Part shown: positions 46,786-54,769 of the stretch, piece after piece
How positions within the stretch are numbered: position 1 is the stretch's first letter
How the letters are laid out: every line of letters begins with the position of its first letter
NCBI GenBank assembly: GCA_020697255.1
Contig: JAJFBE010000001.1
Coordinates: forward strand, 372,001 to 436,000
Source of the DNA: Burkholderiales bacterium
GTDB lineage: Bacteria > Pseudomonadota > Gammaproteobacteria > Burkholderiales > UBA11063
DNA length: 64,000 nt
Direction of reading: 5' to 3'
The notes under the pieces: generated by a model
What the model was told of the DNA's origin: nothing
The model's database searches: none
Seen by the model: the letters and a program-made list of their open reading frames with translations, nothing else
Translations under genes and position numbers: made by a program

Positions 46786-47982
46786 TCATAGGTTTATAGG
46801 ATGTAAGCTTATATCCGCAGTTAACATAATATTAAATAAGTAACCAGGTTTTACGATTAATGTCGGTTGTATATTCAGGTTTTTCTGTGTTATTGCCAAC
46901 CCGGTTTGCCCTAATTGCTGACCTAAACTACCAGATAATGTCTGCCCAGCTGTAGGATTGGGAGTTGTTGTGACTCCTATCCCGCCACTTTGTACATTAG
47001 CATTAGTATTATTCTGGCTATACTGCATTGCCCCGGTGATCACTCCCATAATAAAACTACTGCCAAAAATTTTCCAATACTTATTATCTATTTCATCATA
47101 AAAACCCGCATACCCCTCCAGATCAGTTCCTGGCATAGCCTGCAAATTAATAGAGCTGCCATCCTGGTAAATTAACCTGTTCCAGGCAACCAAAATACGT
47201 TCCTGTCCATACGCAATATGGTTATCATATATGCCAACTAGCTTTGCCCCCTGTGGAATTAGTAAATATTTACCAGCACTACTATCATAAACATTTTCCC
47301 GAACCTGGGCTGTAACCTGCCCAGGTAAATCTGAATTTAAACCATTTAACATAATTGCCGGAATAATACTGCCTGCTTTTACTTCGTAAGGGCTTTTTGC
47401 CTCTATTAAACCTGACACCATATAATCATTATTACCTGATCTGTTATCTAATTGAAATTGCGCCTTAGGCACAATTTGGGGCGATGACTCTGAAACTTCT
47501 GCTGATTTACCCTGTTGCGTGGTATTATCATGTTGTAAATTACCTTTACTATTTGCTACTGTAGGTATACTACTAAATAGTAAACTTTTAGAACTTAAAC
47601 TGGTATACTTGCGCGTCAATTGTGCTTTGGCATAATTAATTGCAGCCTGCTCTTCCTGAGTTGGTTCCCGTGTTTTTATATTAATCGGTGGTACCATAGC
47701 TAAAGATTCAGAACTAATTATTTGCACATTATGTATTTTAGCTACTGCAGATGCTGCTTGTTTTTTTGCCAGCACCTCTTGTAATAATTGATCGGTATTC
47801 TTCAAATTATCGTTCTGGTTTAAAGTCTGGCTTTCATCTGTAGAGATTTTTTTATCTTCATCAGGTGTAAAAATACCAAATGCCAGCATGCTAATTACAA
47901 TAACCCCGAGTACACCTAAAATCACCAAAACTTTATTCCTGGCAAGCCCTTTGGTAGGAACATGCATAGATAAATCTGTCAT
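46786..47982 (-). CDS. trbI: TrbI/VirB10-like core protein
   Basis: A 398-residue inner-membrane-anchored, periplasm-spanning core component. A short cytoplasmic N-terminus is followed by one membrane segment (VLVILGVLGVIVISMLAF), a low-complexity linker, and the conserved beta-barrel domain with IPAIMLNGLNSDLPGQV, PQGAKLVGIYDN and GYLFNIMLTADI. Its normal partner TrbG/VirB9 is not found in this cluster. Confidence 0.92.
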   Translation of the reverse strand: MTDLSMHVPTKGLARNKVLVILGVLGVIVISMLAFGIFTPDEDKKISTDESQTLNQNDNLKNTDQLLQEVLAKKQAASAVAKIHNVQIISSESLAMVPPINIKTREPTQEEQAAINYAKAQLTRKYTSLSSKSLLFSSIPTVANSKGNLQHDNTTQQGKSAEVSESSPQIVPKAQFQLDNRSGNNDYMVSGLIEAKSPYEVKAGSIIPAIMLNGLNSDLPGQVTAQVRENVYDSSAGKYLLIPQGAKLVGIYDNHIAYGQERILVAWNRLIYQDGSSINLQAMPGTDLEGYAGFYDEIDNKYWKIFGSSFIMGVITGAMQYSQNNTNANVQSGGIGVTTTPNPTAGQTLSGSLGQQLGQTGLAITQKNLNIQPTLIVKPGYLFNIMLTADISLHPINL

Positions 47983-47984
47983 GA

Positions 47985-48656
47985 TTAATTACCTATATCC
48001 TGAACAGGATTAATGTATGTAATAAACAAACCAGTAGGATTTACTAGCTGTACTTCCGGATTAATATCATCTATTCGCTTAAATGTTACTATGCTACTAA
48101 AACTTAAAATATTTTCTAAATTGTTGCCTACACTATCCACATTTTTCTCATCCCAAACGATTTGCCAACATCTGCCACCTTGCATAGGGCGTATACTTTT
48201 TACTGTAATCATGATTATTTTATTTTTTGTATACTGATCAATAATCATTTGATCAATTTGTTTTCTTAAATTTGGCAGCGTCATTTTATGTACCAGATCA
48301 ATATTTCGCCGTTTTACATTTGTATCCTGTGGTACTTCACGTAAGCTCGTAATAAAATTAATTAACTGATGCGCTACTATTTTATTATCTACATTTAAAG
48401 TTTTAGCTGCTATTCCCAAAGCTATTAAATTACCTATATTATCTTTTTCAAAAACTAATACCCTATGCTTATCCTGATTTACTATATACATGGCAAAGAT
48501 TGATACAATCATTAGTGCAATAATGGTTAATATAGCTAAGTTTCTCCATACAGCCTGATTTTCAATATGATATAAATGCATATCGTTCCAGCCATCTTGT
48601 TCAATATGCTTTAAATAAATATTACTATTTTCATTTTTCAATTGTTTTTGCTTCAT
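47985..48656 (-). CDS. trbF: TrbF/VirB8-like assembly factor
   Basis: A 223-residue protein with a short cytoplasmic N-terminus, one membrane segment (LAILTIIALMIVSIFAMYIV) and a periplasmic NTF2-like domain ending in NPTGLFITYINPVQDI. It nucleates assembly of the VirB complex. It overlaps trbE by 26 bases and ends three bases before trbI. Confidence 0.88.
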   Translation of the reverse strand: MKQKQLKNENSNIYLKHIEQDGWNDMHLYHIENQAVWRNLAILTIIALMIVSIFAMYIVNQDKHRVLVFEKDNIGNLIALGIAAKTLNVDNKIVAHQLINFITSLREVPQDTNVKRRNIDLVHKMTLPNLRKQIDQMIIDQYTKNKIIMITVKSIRPMQGGRCWQIVWDEKNVDSVGNNLENILSFSSIVTFKRIDDINPEVQLVNPTGLFITYINPVQDIGN

Positions 48657-51150
48657 GGATATTTAACCATTTTTTTATAAAATTCTTATTATCTTGTTCT
48701 TTGATACGGATTGCCAGATTGATATCAGCCAGACTGGTACGTGCTGTAAAATTAAATGTTAATGGACTTTCACTTAAATCCAGGCTAAATTTACGCCTGC
48801 CCAGAGTGCTTACATAAAAATATTCCCCTCTATAACTATGTGCAATTAAGTTAATTTGTTTTTCATTTAAATCCATACTTTTATATTGGGCAAATATATC
48901 TTCAGTTAGCGCCTGTGGATTAGGTAAAAAAATCTTAGTGCTACAATTAGTTTTTAGAGCACTTAACAAATCTTTATAGTTAAATAAATCTGCAATTTCT
49001 TGAGTTGCAAAAATAATTGCTACATTAAATTTACGCGCCGTTTTAACCCATTCAATAATTTTTTCGCGAAATAAAAAATGTCTAAAAAATAAAAAGCTTT
49101 CATCAAACACTATCAAAGTTGGTAAGCATGTATCAAACTGTTTACTTACCGAATGAACCAGAAATTTTAATGCCGGAATAATTACCCTATCACCGGCTTG
49201 CATTAAATTTCCCATTTCAAAGACGTTAAACTTAGATTGTTCCAGGCTAAAATCCTGGCTGCCACCATCAAAAATCTTGGCAATAAACCCCGAATTGGCC
49301 GCTGTATCATGAGCTAGTTTTTTCTCCTGACAGAAGCTATCTAATACACTCGAGACAGCCTGGTCATAATCCTGAACTAAATGACGAAAATAAGATAATG
49401 TTCTTCGCTCTTTGGGTGTGTCTTGGCACATTAACTTAAGAGCACGACGAATTGCCTGACGATGCGTATCATCAAAACTTTTCTCCATACCATTTAAAAT
49501 GCATAAATCTTCAAGCCATGAGGCAGCAAAATCAAAATCAAGATCCGATTCAAGCTGATATAAAGGCTGAAAAAATAATTGATTATCTTCACTCCCTATA
49601 TCATAAAATGAGCCATCACAACCATAACAAAGCGGCAATGAACTTTTATTTTTATCAAAAACAAATACTCGTGAATTTTTATAGCGAAAATGCTGGGCAA
49701 TAATAAAATTGAGTAATGTTGATTTACCGGATCCGGTAGGTCCTAAAATTAAAGTATGTCCAATATCTGCTACATGTAGAGATAAACGTAATGGAGTATA
49801 GCCGGTTGTCCTGGCATAAAATAATGGAGGATTATTGTCTATATAGAAACTGCACGGATTATGATCAAGACCTGACCAGATTGAAGTATTTGGCACAATG
49901 TCAGCTACATTTTGGGTATGAATAAGCCACTTGCGTACATTTGCATAAGAATAACCCGGCAATGTTCCCAGGAATGCTTCTACCGCATGATGACGTTCGA
50001 TCTGGCTTTGAAATCCAAGGTTTTGGAAAATGCTTCTAATTTGTGTTGCCTGGTTTTCTACCTGCTGCAGGTCATGGTGCATAATAATTACACTTGCAGT
50101 GTAAAAACCAAATTTTACATTTCCTGAATCATTTAGAGCTTTTGCCGTCTCTGCATCTTGATATTGTGCTTGTGAATTTTTATTTACTCTGATATTGGAA
50201 TCTATGGCTAAGGATAATTTAACCGTATCAATAGCACTTATACGTTTTTGGTACCAAAGATTGGATAGCCTGTCAATTAACTTACCACCTTCATATTGGT
50301 TAATCAGGATAAATCTGGTATTAAACCTATAAGCAAAATCAATATAATTTAATTTATCTAATATCGCCGGATAACTCTCATTGGGAAATCCCATAATCGT
50401 TACACAACGCATATGCCTATCCCCTAGTTTGGGGCTTTCTCCACCAACTAGATCACAAGCAGAGATATAGTGTTTTAAGAAAGCACCATGCTTTATTGGC
50501 AGATTTAGCTTTACTTTCTCACCGGTTAAGCACCAGCTAATATAAGAAAGTAGTGTTTGACTATCCATTATGGATAAATTTAATCCATAACCAAGTAATC
50601 CTATAAATTCATCAATTTTAGCTTTAAATTGTACCAGGTAATATTTATAATCAAATATTTCACTATTATTTTTTTTACGGAAGAATAAACCAAATTTACT
50701 GCCTAAATCTACCTTTGGTCTATAAGTTAAACTAATTGCATAGGCATTCTCGTAATGTTTATCAGTACTTTCATAAAGACCTCTTCTTTCCTCATCTATC
50801 ATTGCCGCCAGTTCAATTTCATAATAACAATCGCTCTTTTTAATATACCCGGGTACTGCATAACGAATTGTGTCAATATGAAATAGCCAGCCGGAACCAA
50901 GTAGATTAAAAGCATTATTTAGCTGGGAAGATAATACATTTAATTCGCTATCTGATGAAGTTTCAAGGTCACCACCACGATACCAAAAAGAAGCCAGGTA
51001 TGAGCCATCTGTTTGTAAGATTATTCCGTCATCTATCAATGTTGCATACATTAATAAGTCTGATACCCCAAATCCGCGGCCAGCATATGCACGACCACTT
51101 ATACTATGCTTAAATAACCGGATTGCAGGATTAAATAATTTTGCAAACAT
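48631..51150 (-). CDS. trbE: TrbE/VirB4-type ATPase
   Basis: The largest ATPase of the type IV secretion system, 839 residues from the ATG at 51150. That start has AGGAA upstream; the longer frame to 51198 overlaps trbD. Walker A is GPTGSGKSTLL, Walker B is TLIVFDESFLFF, and the C-terminal ATPase motifs FATQEIADLF follow. The N-terminal CagE/TrbE domain is complete. Needed for pilus biogenesis and substrate transfer. Confidence 0.93.
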   Translation of the reverse strand: MFAKLFNPAIRLFKHSISGRAYAGRGFGVSDLLMYATLIDDGIILQTDGSYLASFWYRGGDLETSSDSELNVLSSQLNNAFNLLGSGWLFHIDTIRYAVPGYIKKSDCYYEIELAAMIDEERRGLYESTDKHYENAYAISLTYRPKVDLGSKFGLFFRKKNNSEIFDYKYYLVQFKAKIDEFIGLLGYGLNLSIMDSQTLLSYISWCLTGEKVKLNLPIKHGAFLKHYISACDLVGGESPKLGDRHMRCVTIMGFPNESYPAILDKLNYIDFAYRFNTRFILINQYEGGKLIDRLSNLWYQKRISAIDTVKLSLAIDSNIRVNKNSQAQYQDAETAKALNDSGNVKFGFYTASVIIMHHDLQQVENQATQIRSIFQNLGFQSQIERHHAVEAFLGTLPGYSYANVRKWLIHTQNVADIVPNTSIWSGLDHNPCSFYIDNNPPLFYARTTGYTPLRLSLHVADIGHTLILGPTGSGKSTLLNFIIAQHFRYKNSRVFVFDKNKSSLPLCYGCDGSFYDIGSEDNQLFFQPLYQLESDLDFDFAASWLEDLCILNGMEKSFDDTHRQAIRRALKLMCQDTPKERRTLSYFRHLVQDYDQAVSSVLDSFCQEKKLAHDTAANSGFIAKIFDGGSQDFSLEQSKFNVFEMGNLMQAGDRVIIPALKFLVHSVSKQFDTCLPTLIVFDESFLFFRHFLFREKIIEWVKTARKFNVAIIFATQEIADLFNYKDLLSALKTNCSTKIFLPNPQALTEDIFAQYKSMDLNEKQINLIAHSYRGEYFYVSTLGRRKFSLDLSESPLTFNFTARTSLADINLAIRIKEQDNKNFIKKWLNIHEAKTIEK

Positions 51151-51164
51151 GGTAAAACTAGTTC

Positions 51165-51473
51165 CTATTCGAAATGATAAAAAGGTTGATCTGAGCATCC
51201 GGGATAGAATTCATTAGCCGGATAGTAATCCTGGTAATAACGTAAATACCGATATAAGCAGCGAAAATATTGTGGGTCTGCTTCATTAATTCTACGAATT
51301 AAAATTATGCAAATTATATAAAATATAAATACACCCAAAGTCACAAATAAATTCATATATGCCATAATTACAGCACCTCCGATTGCAACTACCATAGTAA
51401 ATGGCAGTCTCTCGCAACCTACAAATAGTAGTGGTTTATATAATGACCTGTGGATTAAAGTAGTGCGCAGCAT
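51165..51473 (-). CDS. trbD: TrbD/VirB3-like membrane protein
   Basis: A 102-residue protein with two adjacent membrane segments (MVVAIGGAVIMAYMNLF and GVFIFYIICIILI) preceded by RSLYKPLLFVGCERL, the family's typical N-terminus. A Tyr-rich C-terminus (YLRYYQDYYPANEFYPG) follows. It lies between the pilin gene and trbE, the standard VirB2-B3-B4 order. Confidence 0.88.
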   Translation of the reverse strand: MLRTTLIHRSLYKPLLFVGCERLPFTMVVAIGGAVIMAYMNLFVTLGVFIFYIICIILIRRINEADPQYFRCLYRYLRYYQDYYPANEFYPGCSDQPFYHFE

Positions 51474-51524
51474 AATATAATTTCTGCCCTTCTTAGAAAA
51501 AACTTATTTTTTAATATCATAAAA

Positions 51525-51552
51525 TTGATCCTCTCTACACGGTAATGACGTT
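51525..51552. repeat. Degenerate dRS3-like half repeat
   Basis: GATCCTCTCTACACGGTAATG followed by ACG resembles the TGGATTCC...GCGGTAATGACA elements elsewhere in the window. It sits in the 85-base gap between trbC and trbD, an unusual place for an insertion inside an operon. Confidence 0.45.
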
Positions 51553-51558
51553 TCTGGA

Positions 51559-51876
51559 CTAAAAAGAAAAACCCCAGCTTATCTTACTGCCAAAAAAACC
51601 CATAGCAGCTATTAATAAACCGATGACTATTAATACTTTACAAATTGTATAAGCAAATGCGCCTTCCAGACGCCCGCTGCCAAGAGCTAATGCAGCGCAT
51701 ACAACTGTTAAAATACCGCCCCATTTGGCAGCAACTTTTAGTATGCTCTGGCCAGCAAGTAGCATATCGTCCACCCCACTAACATTTGAAACATCTTGAG
51801 CATGAACTAATATAGTATGTAAATACAGGTATATAGCACAATTTAATACCTTTAATAACTTTATTGTTAATTTCAT
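51559..51876 (-). CDS. trbC: TrbC/VirB2-like pilin
   Basis: A 105-residue prepilin with an N-terminal export segment ending around VHAQ, then two membrane helices (WGGILTVVCAALALGSG and ICKVLIVIGLLIAAMGFFG), as in VirB2/TrbC. I use the ATG at 51876 (AAGGA nine bases upstream) rather than the TTG at 51885. It is the first gene of the operon. TraF at 43337 is the likely maturation peptidase. Confidence 0.87.
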   Translation of the reverse strand: MKLTIKLLKVLNCAIYLYLHTILVHAQDVSNVSGVDDMLLAGQSILKVAAKWGGILTVVCAALALGSGRLEGAFAYTICKVLIVIGLLIAAMGFFGSKISWGFSF

Positions 51877-51946
51877 TGTATTCAATCCTTATATAAGAGT
51901 AATAAAAATGGTTTATAGGCAGCATTATAGTCGAAAACTGTAAAAA

Positions 51947-51970
51947 AGTTTTGCGAATATTCGCAAAACT
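51947..51970. promoter_or_regulatory. 24-bp perfect palindrome upstream of the type IV secretion operon
   Basis: The half site AGTTTTGCGAAT is followed directly by its exact inverse. It lies 71 bases before the trbC start codon. There is no loop, which argues for a dimeric repressor site rather than a terminator. The cognate regulator is not visible. Confidence 0.55.
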
Positions 51971-52211
51971 CGTACTTTAAAGGTTAATATACTGAAATAT
52001 AAGGAAAATATATTTTTAATTAATTTTTGCATTTCATTTTACAATTCACCGAATTACTGAAATTCCGTATTGTGATTTTATAGTTCATAAGTTAGAATAT
52101 GGTATACGTTGGTTGTGTTTGTTTAGCAATGTTGGTACTTTAAGAGCATTGGTAAAGAAGCATCACTTTCCTAACCACAAATGTGGATAATAATTTTTAA
52201 AGGAATTTAAG

Positions 52212-52730
52212 ATGAAAACGAAGTATAGTATAATTTCTGCTTTATTTATGGGATTGTTTTTATTTTCAGGGTTGGCTTGCGCTAGTAATTATTTATATAT
52301 CAAGGTAACATGTACGTTCAAGGATGATAAAATCACACCTATTGAATGGGGCCTAATTAACTATGAAGGAAGGAATATGATTTCTTCTAATACACCAATA
52401 ATTGGAAATGTGGAATTGAAAAGAGTCACTAATAAATTGATTAATAATACCTATGCAGTAACGGAAATAGCACTTCGTAAAAATGGTCTATTTGAAGGTA
52501 TATTTGAACTTTCAGGTTTTTATGGTGAGTTTGAATATGCATCAGATTCAAAAACTGAAAAGTGGTCTCCTAAGTTTATTATAAAAGACCTAGATCTTGA
52601 TACTTATGAGTGCACAGCAACCCCTATAGAACCAAAGAGTTTTTCTGACTTTTTTATTTCACATAAATTCATTGGGAAAGTCTCAAAAGAACCACAAGCA
52701 ACAAAAATCACAGGCCTAAAAAATAACTAA
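52212..52730 (+). CDS. Small secreted protein of unknown function
   Basis: A 172-residue protein with a signal peptide ending near LACAS. The mature part looks all-beta with two cysteines (VTCTF and YECTA) likely to form a disulfide. I recognise no family. The leader TTTTTAAAGGAATTTAAG before the ATG resembles those before 3778 and 40656. It is divergent from the type IV secretion operon. Confidence 0.7.
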   Translation: MKTKYSIISALFMGLFLFSGLACASNYLYIKVTCTFKDDKITPIEWGLINYEGRNMISSNTPIIGNVELKRVTNKLINNTYAVTEIALRKNGLFEGIFELSGFYGEFEYASDSKTEKWSPKFIIKDLDLDTYECTATPIEPKSFSDFFISHKFIGKVSKEPQATKITGLKNN

Positions 52731-52758
52731 AGAATGAAGAAGATTGACTTGTAACGAT

Positions 52759-52800
52759 AGCCAGAATATACTCCAGTTTACTGAAGCATAAATTCTGGCT
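52759..52800. terminator. Convergent terminator
   Basis: AGCCAGAAT pairs with ATTCTGGCT, followed by AATTTAGTTT. It lies between the secreted-protein gene and the convergent gene at 52804. Confidence 0.7.
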
Positions 52801-52803
52801 AAT

Positions 52804-53226
52804 TTAGTTTGCTAATTCTGCGTTTATAGCCGTGTCGATATCATCGATGCAGTGCTTTAGGTAGCCTAACCATAGATAATAACTTCTAGTATAAATAGTG
52901 GCCGGAGATTTAACTATATATTGATAACCAGAGGTAAATAATATATCTTCTGAATTATTGCAACATTTGTGTATGAAACTCTGTCCAGAGTCTGATCTAA
53001 TCCATTCTAACGGCTGAAGTATTGGCCTACTTTTATCATAGTTTCCATATTTATCTGTTTGATACGGTTTTAACCTGCCTAATTGGCTTAGATTAAAAAG
53101 ATTATTAGGATCACAACCCAGTGTAACTCTTACACCATCTATTGTCTGGATAAAGTTATCTTCTGGTTGATTTATTGATTTTTGTGCAGAAATAGCACGT
53201 GATTTGAACTGTTTAGGTTTGTTCAT
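52804..53226 (-). CDS. Hypothetical protein, 140 residues
   Basis: A soluble protein with no signal peptide that I do not recognise. The N-terminus is basic (KPKQFKSRAISAQKS). The middle has LEWIRSDSGQSFIHKCCNN and the C-terminus YYLWLGYLKHCIDDIDTAIN. AGAGACC upstream of the ATG is a weak ribosome-binding site. It lies between the type IV secretion block and a hairpin-rich non-coding region, so it may belong to the same acquired segment. Confidence 0.6.
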   Translation of the reverse strand: MNKPKQFKSRAISAQKSINQPEDNFIQTIDGVRVTLGCDPNNLFNLSQLGRLKPYQTDKYGNYDKSRPILQPLEWIRSDSGQSFIHKCCNNSEDILFTSGYQYIVKSPATIYTRSYYLWLGYLKHCIDDIDTAINAELAN

Positions 53227-53239
53227 GATAGGTCTCTTA

Positions 53240-53480
53240 GAATTGTTGTTATAAATTCCACGTTTTCAGTGTGGAAGCCAGGGTCTGAAAACTCCGCCCT
53301 AAGAGAAGCGGTAGGGGTTATTTCCAATTAAGGTATTGTATTACGCCCACCCCGGCATAGTTATAGCTATAAAACTATATGCTATGCTGGTCTATTTGTA
53401 AAAATACAAATAAAATAACCACAAGTAAGTGGCTAATCTCTTAAGGTTTGGAGTTTTCAGTTCCAAGCGTTATGTTAACG
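53240..53480. other. Hairpin-rich non-coding region
   Basis: At least five short hairpins stand in a row: CCGC...GCGG, CCGGCATAG...CTATGCTGG (about 53350-53392), ATTTGTA-AAAA-TACAAAT (about 53394-53411), CCAC-AAGTAA-GTGG, and TTGGA...TTCCAA. In addition TGAAAACTCC (about 53285) is complementary to GGAGTTTTCA (about 53451), which would close the whole set into one domain. No convincing coding frame is present. It could be a structured RNA or the remnant of a mobile element end. Confidence 0.5.
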
Positions 53481-53539
53481 GATATAGTGACTGCTTGTCA
53501 AAGTTTAATTTATATTTTTTATTATTTTATATAAATTTA

Positions 53540-53930
53540 TTGTGGGTTGCACCCACCTGCCATACTTTCTTGCTTACCCAAGAAAGTATGCAAAGAAGGC
53601 AAGTCCAAATGTAATTTTTATACGGCTAAACTGAAGTAACTTGCCTAAACCAGCTAACTCCCTCCGGTCGAGCAAAGCTGGTTTTTTAACGGCAAATCAC
53701 GTCAATTTAACCTAAAATTCCAATGGATCATAACTGCCTTGTTAAGATTTAGTAATTTTAAGTTAATTTATCGTAAAAAACGGCAAAATGTCTGAGCTTT
53801 AGCGAGTTTTTGCCGTTTAGATAAATTAATGAAAAAATTACGTAAAAAATCTTATTAGGCTTGAGCTTTTTTGGTGACTTTTTTGGCTCAAGCTAAAAAA
53901 GTTACTGGGTGTGGCGCCACGCGCCGCAAT
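53540..53930. repeat. Non-coding repeat region with terminator-type hairpins
   Basis: The left edge carries ATACTTTCTTGCTTACCCAA followed by GAAAGTATGCAAAGAAGGC, and the right edge a related inverted form (GCTTTTTTGGTGACTTTTTT, then GGCTCAAGC). Between them are AAACCAGCT...AGCTGGTTTTTT, a good rho-independent terminator, and a long stem TAATTTATC...AAAACGGCAAAA with TTTTGCCGTTT...ATAAATTA. Elements of this CTTTCTTGCT...AAGAAAG kind are widespread intergenic repeats in betaproteobacteria and pseudomonads. No gene seen. Confidence 0.5.
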
Positions 53931-54158
53931 AACTATAATAATATTAAACTGATTACACAATTTCTCTAAAAACAACTAAAATCGTATTATATCGATGATA
54001 AAATCAATTACTTTATTAAATTACAAATTTATATTTGTTTATCGTAAAATAATGCCTGTTATGCAGTAATGCATGACAATAGGTGCACGCCCTTATGGGA
54101 TTGCATCTAAATTCCGTATGGGTGTGTGTTTTTGTATTAATTTATGAAAGGACACATC

Positions 54159-54278
54159 GTGTTGAGTTTAATCTTGACAACGGTGGGTGCTTACTTATTT
54201 AAAAAAGCCGGACTCTCTATTTCAATTAAGATCCGGCTTAAAAATAAGAAGCATCAACGCAGTCACCATATAAAGTAA
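54159..54278 (+). CDS. 39-residue hydrophobic/basic peptide, copy 1 (toxin-like)
   Basis: A GTG start at 54159 has an excellent AAAGGA site six bases upstream. The peptide begins with a hydrophobic segment, LSLILTTVGAYLF, and has an amphipathic basic remainder, KKAGLSISIKIRLKNKKHQR. Hydrophobic start, cationic tail and tandem duplication with a structured leader are the profile of type I toxin-antitoxin peptides, but I recognise no named family. It differs from copy 2 mainly in the tail, which is less basic here. Confidence 0.65.
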   Translation: MLSLILTTVGAYLFKKAGLSISIKIRLKNKKHQRSHHIK

Positions 54279-54286
54279 AACTGCGT

Positions 54287-54310
54287 AATAGGGTGGTTGC
54301 ACACCCTATT
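54287..54310 (+). terminator. Terminator of small-peptide unit 1
   Basis: AATAGGGTG, loop GTTGCA, CACCCTATT, then CTTCTG. The stem is identical to that of copy 2 while the loop differs, indicating selection on the stem. Confidence 0.75.
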
Positions 54311-54554
54311 CTTCTGAAGAATTATAATCTAGATCCCCACCTCATGTCAAATTTATTTAAAAAAACTATCTTGAGTATCAAATCAGCCAAATAACTAACT
54401 ATAATATTAAAGCTACATTATAATGATAGTTTTGATGTAGAATAATGCCTGTTATGCAGTAATGTATGACAATAGGTGCACGCCCTTACGGGATTGCATC
54501 TAAAATTCCGTGAAGGTGTGTGTGTAAATAAATTATTTTATGGAAAGACACATC

Positions 54555-54674
54555 ATGTTGAGTTTAATCTTGACAACGGTGGGTGCTTACTTATTTAAAA
54601 AAGCCGGACTCTCTATTTCAATCAAGATCCGGCTTCATAATAAGAAGCGCCAACGCAGACACCGTAAAAAGTAA
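54555..54674 (+). CDS. 39-residue hydrophobic/basic peptide, copy 2 (toxin-like)
   Basis: An ATG start at 54555 with a weaker GGAAAG site. The first 27 residues are identical to copy 1 (initiator aside), including the hydrophobic LSLILTTVGAYLF. The tail (HNKKRQRRHRKK) is strongly cationic. Substitutions between copies fall in the tail and at silent sites (ATT/ATC), which supports translation of the N-terminal part. A membrane-active or nucleic-acid-binding action is possible. Confidence 0.65.
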   Translation: MLSLILTTVGAYLFKKAGLSISIKIRLHNKKRQRRHRKK

Positions 54675-54682
54675 AACTGCGT

Positions 54683-54706
54683 AATAGGGTGTTGGAGCAC
54701 CCTATT
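54683..54706 (+). terminator. Terminator of small-peptide unit 2
   Basis: AATAGGGTG, loop TTGGAG, CACCCTATT, then CTTCTG, as in copy 1. It lies about 65 bases before the convergent prpD stop codon. Confidence 0.75.
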
Positions 54707-54769
54707 CTTCTGCAAGTATTATAGTCCAGATATCCATTACATGTCAAATTTATTTCAAAAAATTTAAGC

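Larger units (their letters stand above)
54045..54310 (+). repeat. Tandem small-peptide unit, copy 1
   Basis: First of two homologous units about 393 bases apart. Each contains a leader beginning AATGCCTGTTATGCAGTAAT, a hairpin-forming leader segment, a ribosome-binding site, a 39-codon frame and a terminator. A TTACAA, 18 bases, TAAAAT promoter precedes this copy (54021-54050). The leader stem GCCC-UUA-UGG with CCG-UAU-GGGU differs in detail from copy 2 yet still pairs. Confidence 0.8.
54438..54706 (+). repeat. Tandem small-peptide unit, copy 2
   Basis: Second unit, very similar to copy 1 from AATGCCTGTTATGCAGTAAT through the terminator. A TAGAAT -10 candidate is at 54438-54443. Leader stem here: CCUUACGG with CCGU-G-AAGG. 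The spacer between units (54311-54437) is AT-rich and shows no gene. Confidence 0.8.

Noticed and set aside
53429-53614. A 61-codon plus-strand frame in the hairpin-rich region
   Set aside because: Its second half is encoded by the CTTTCTTGCT...AAGAAAG intergenic repeat and it has no ribosome-binding site; it is probably not a gene.
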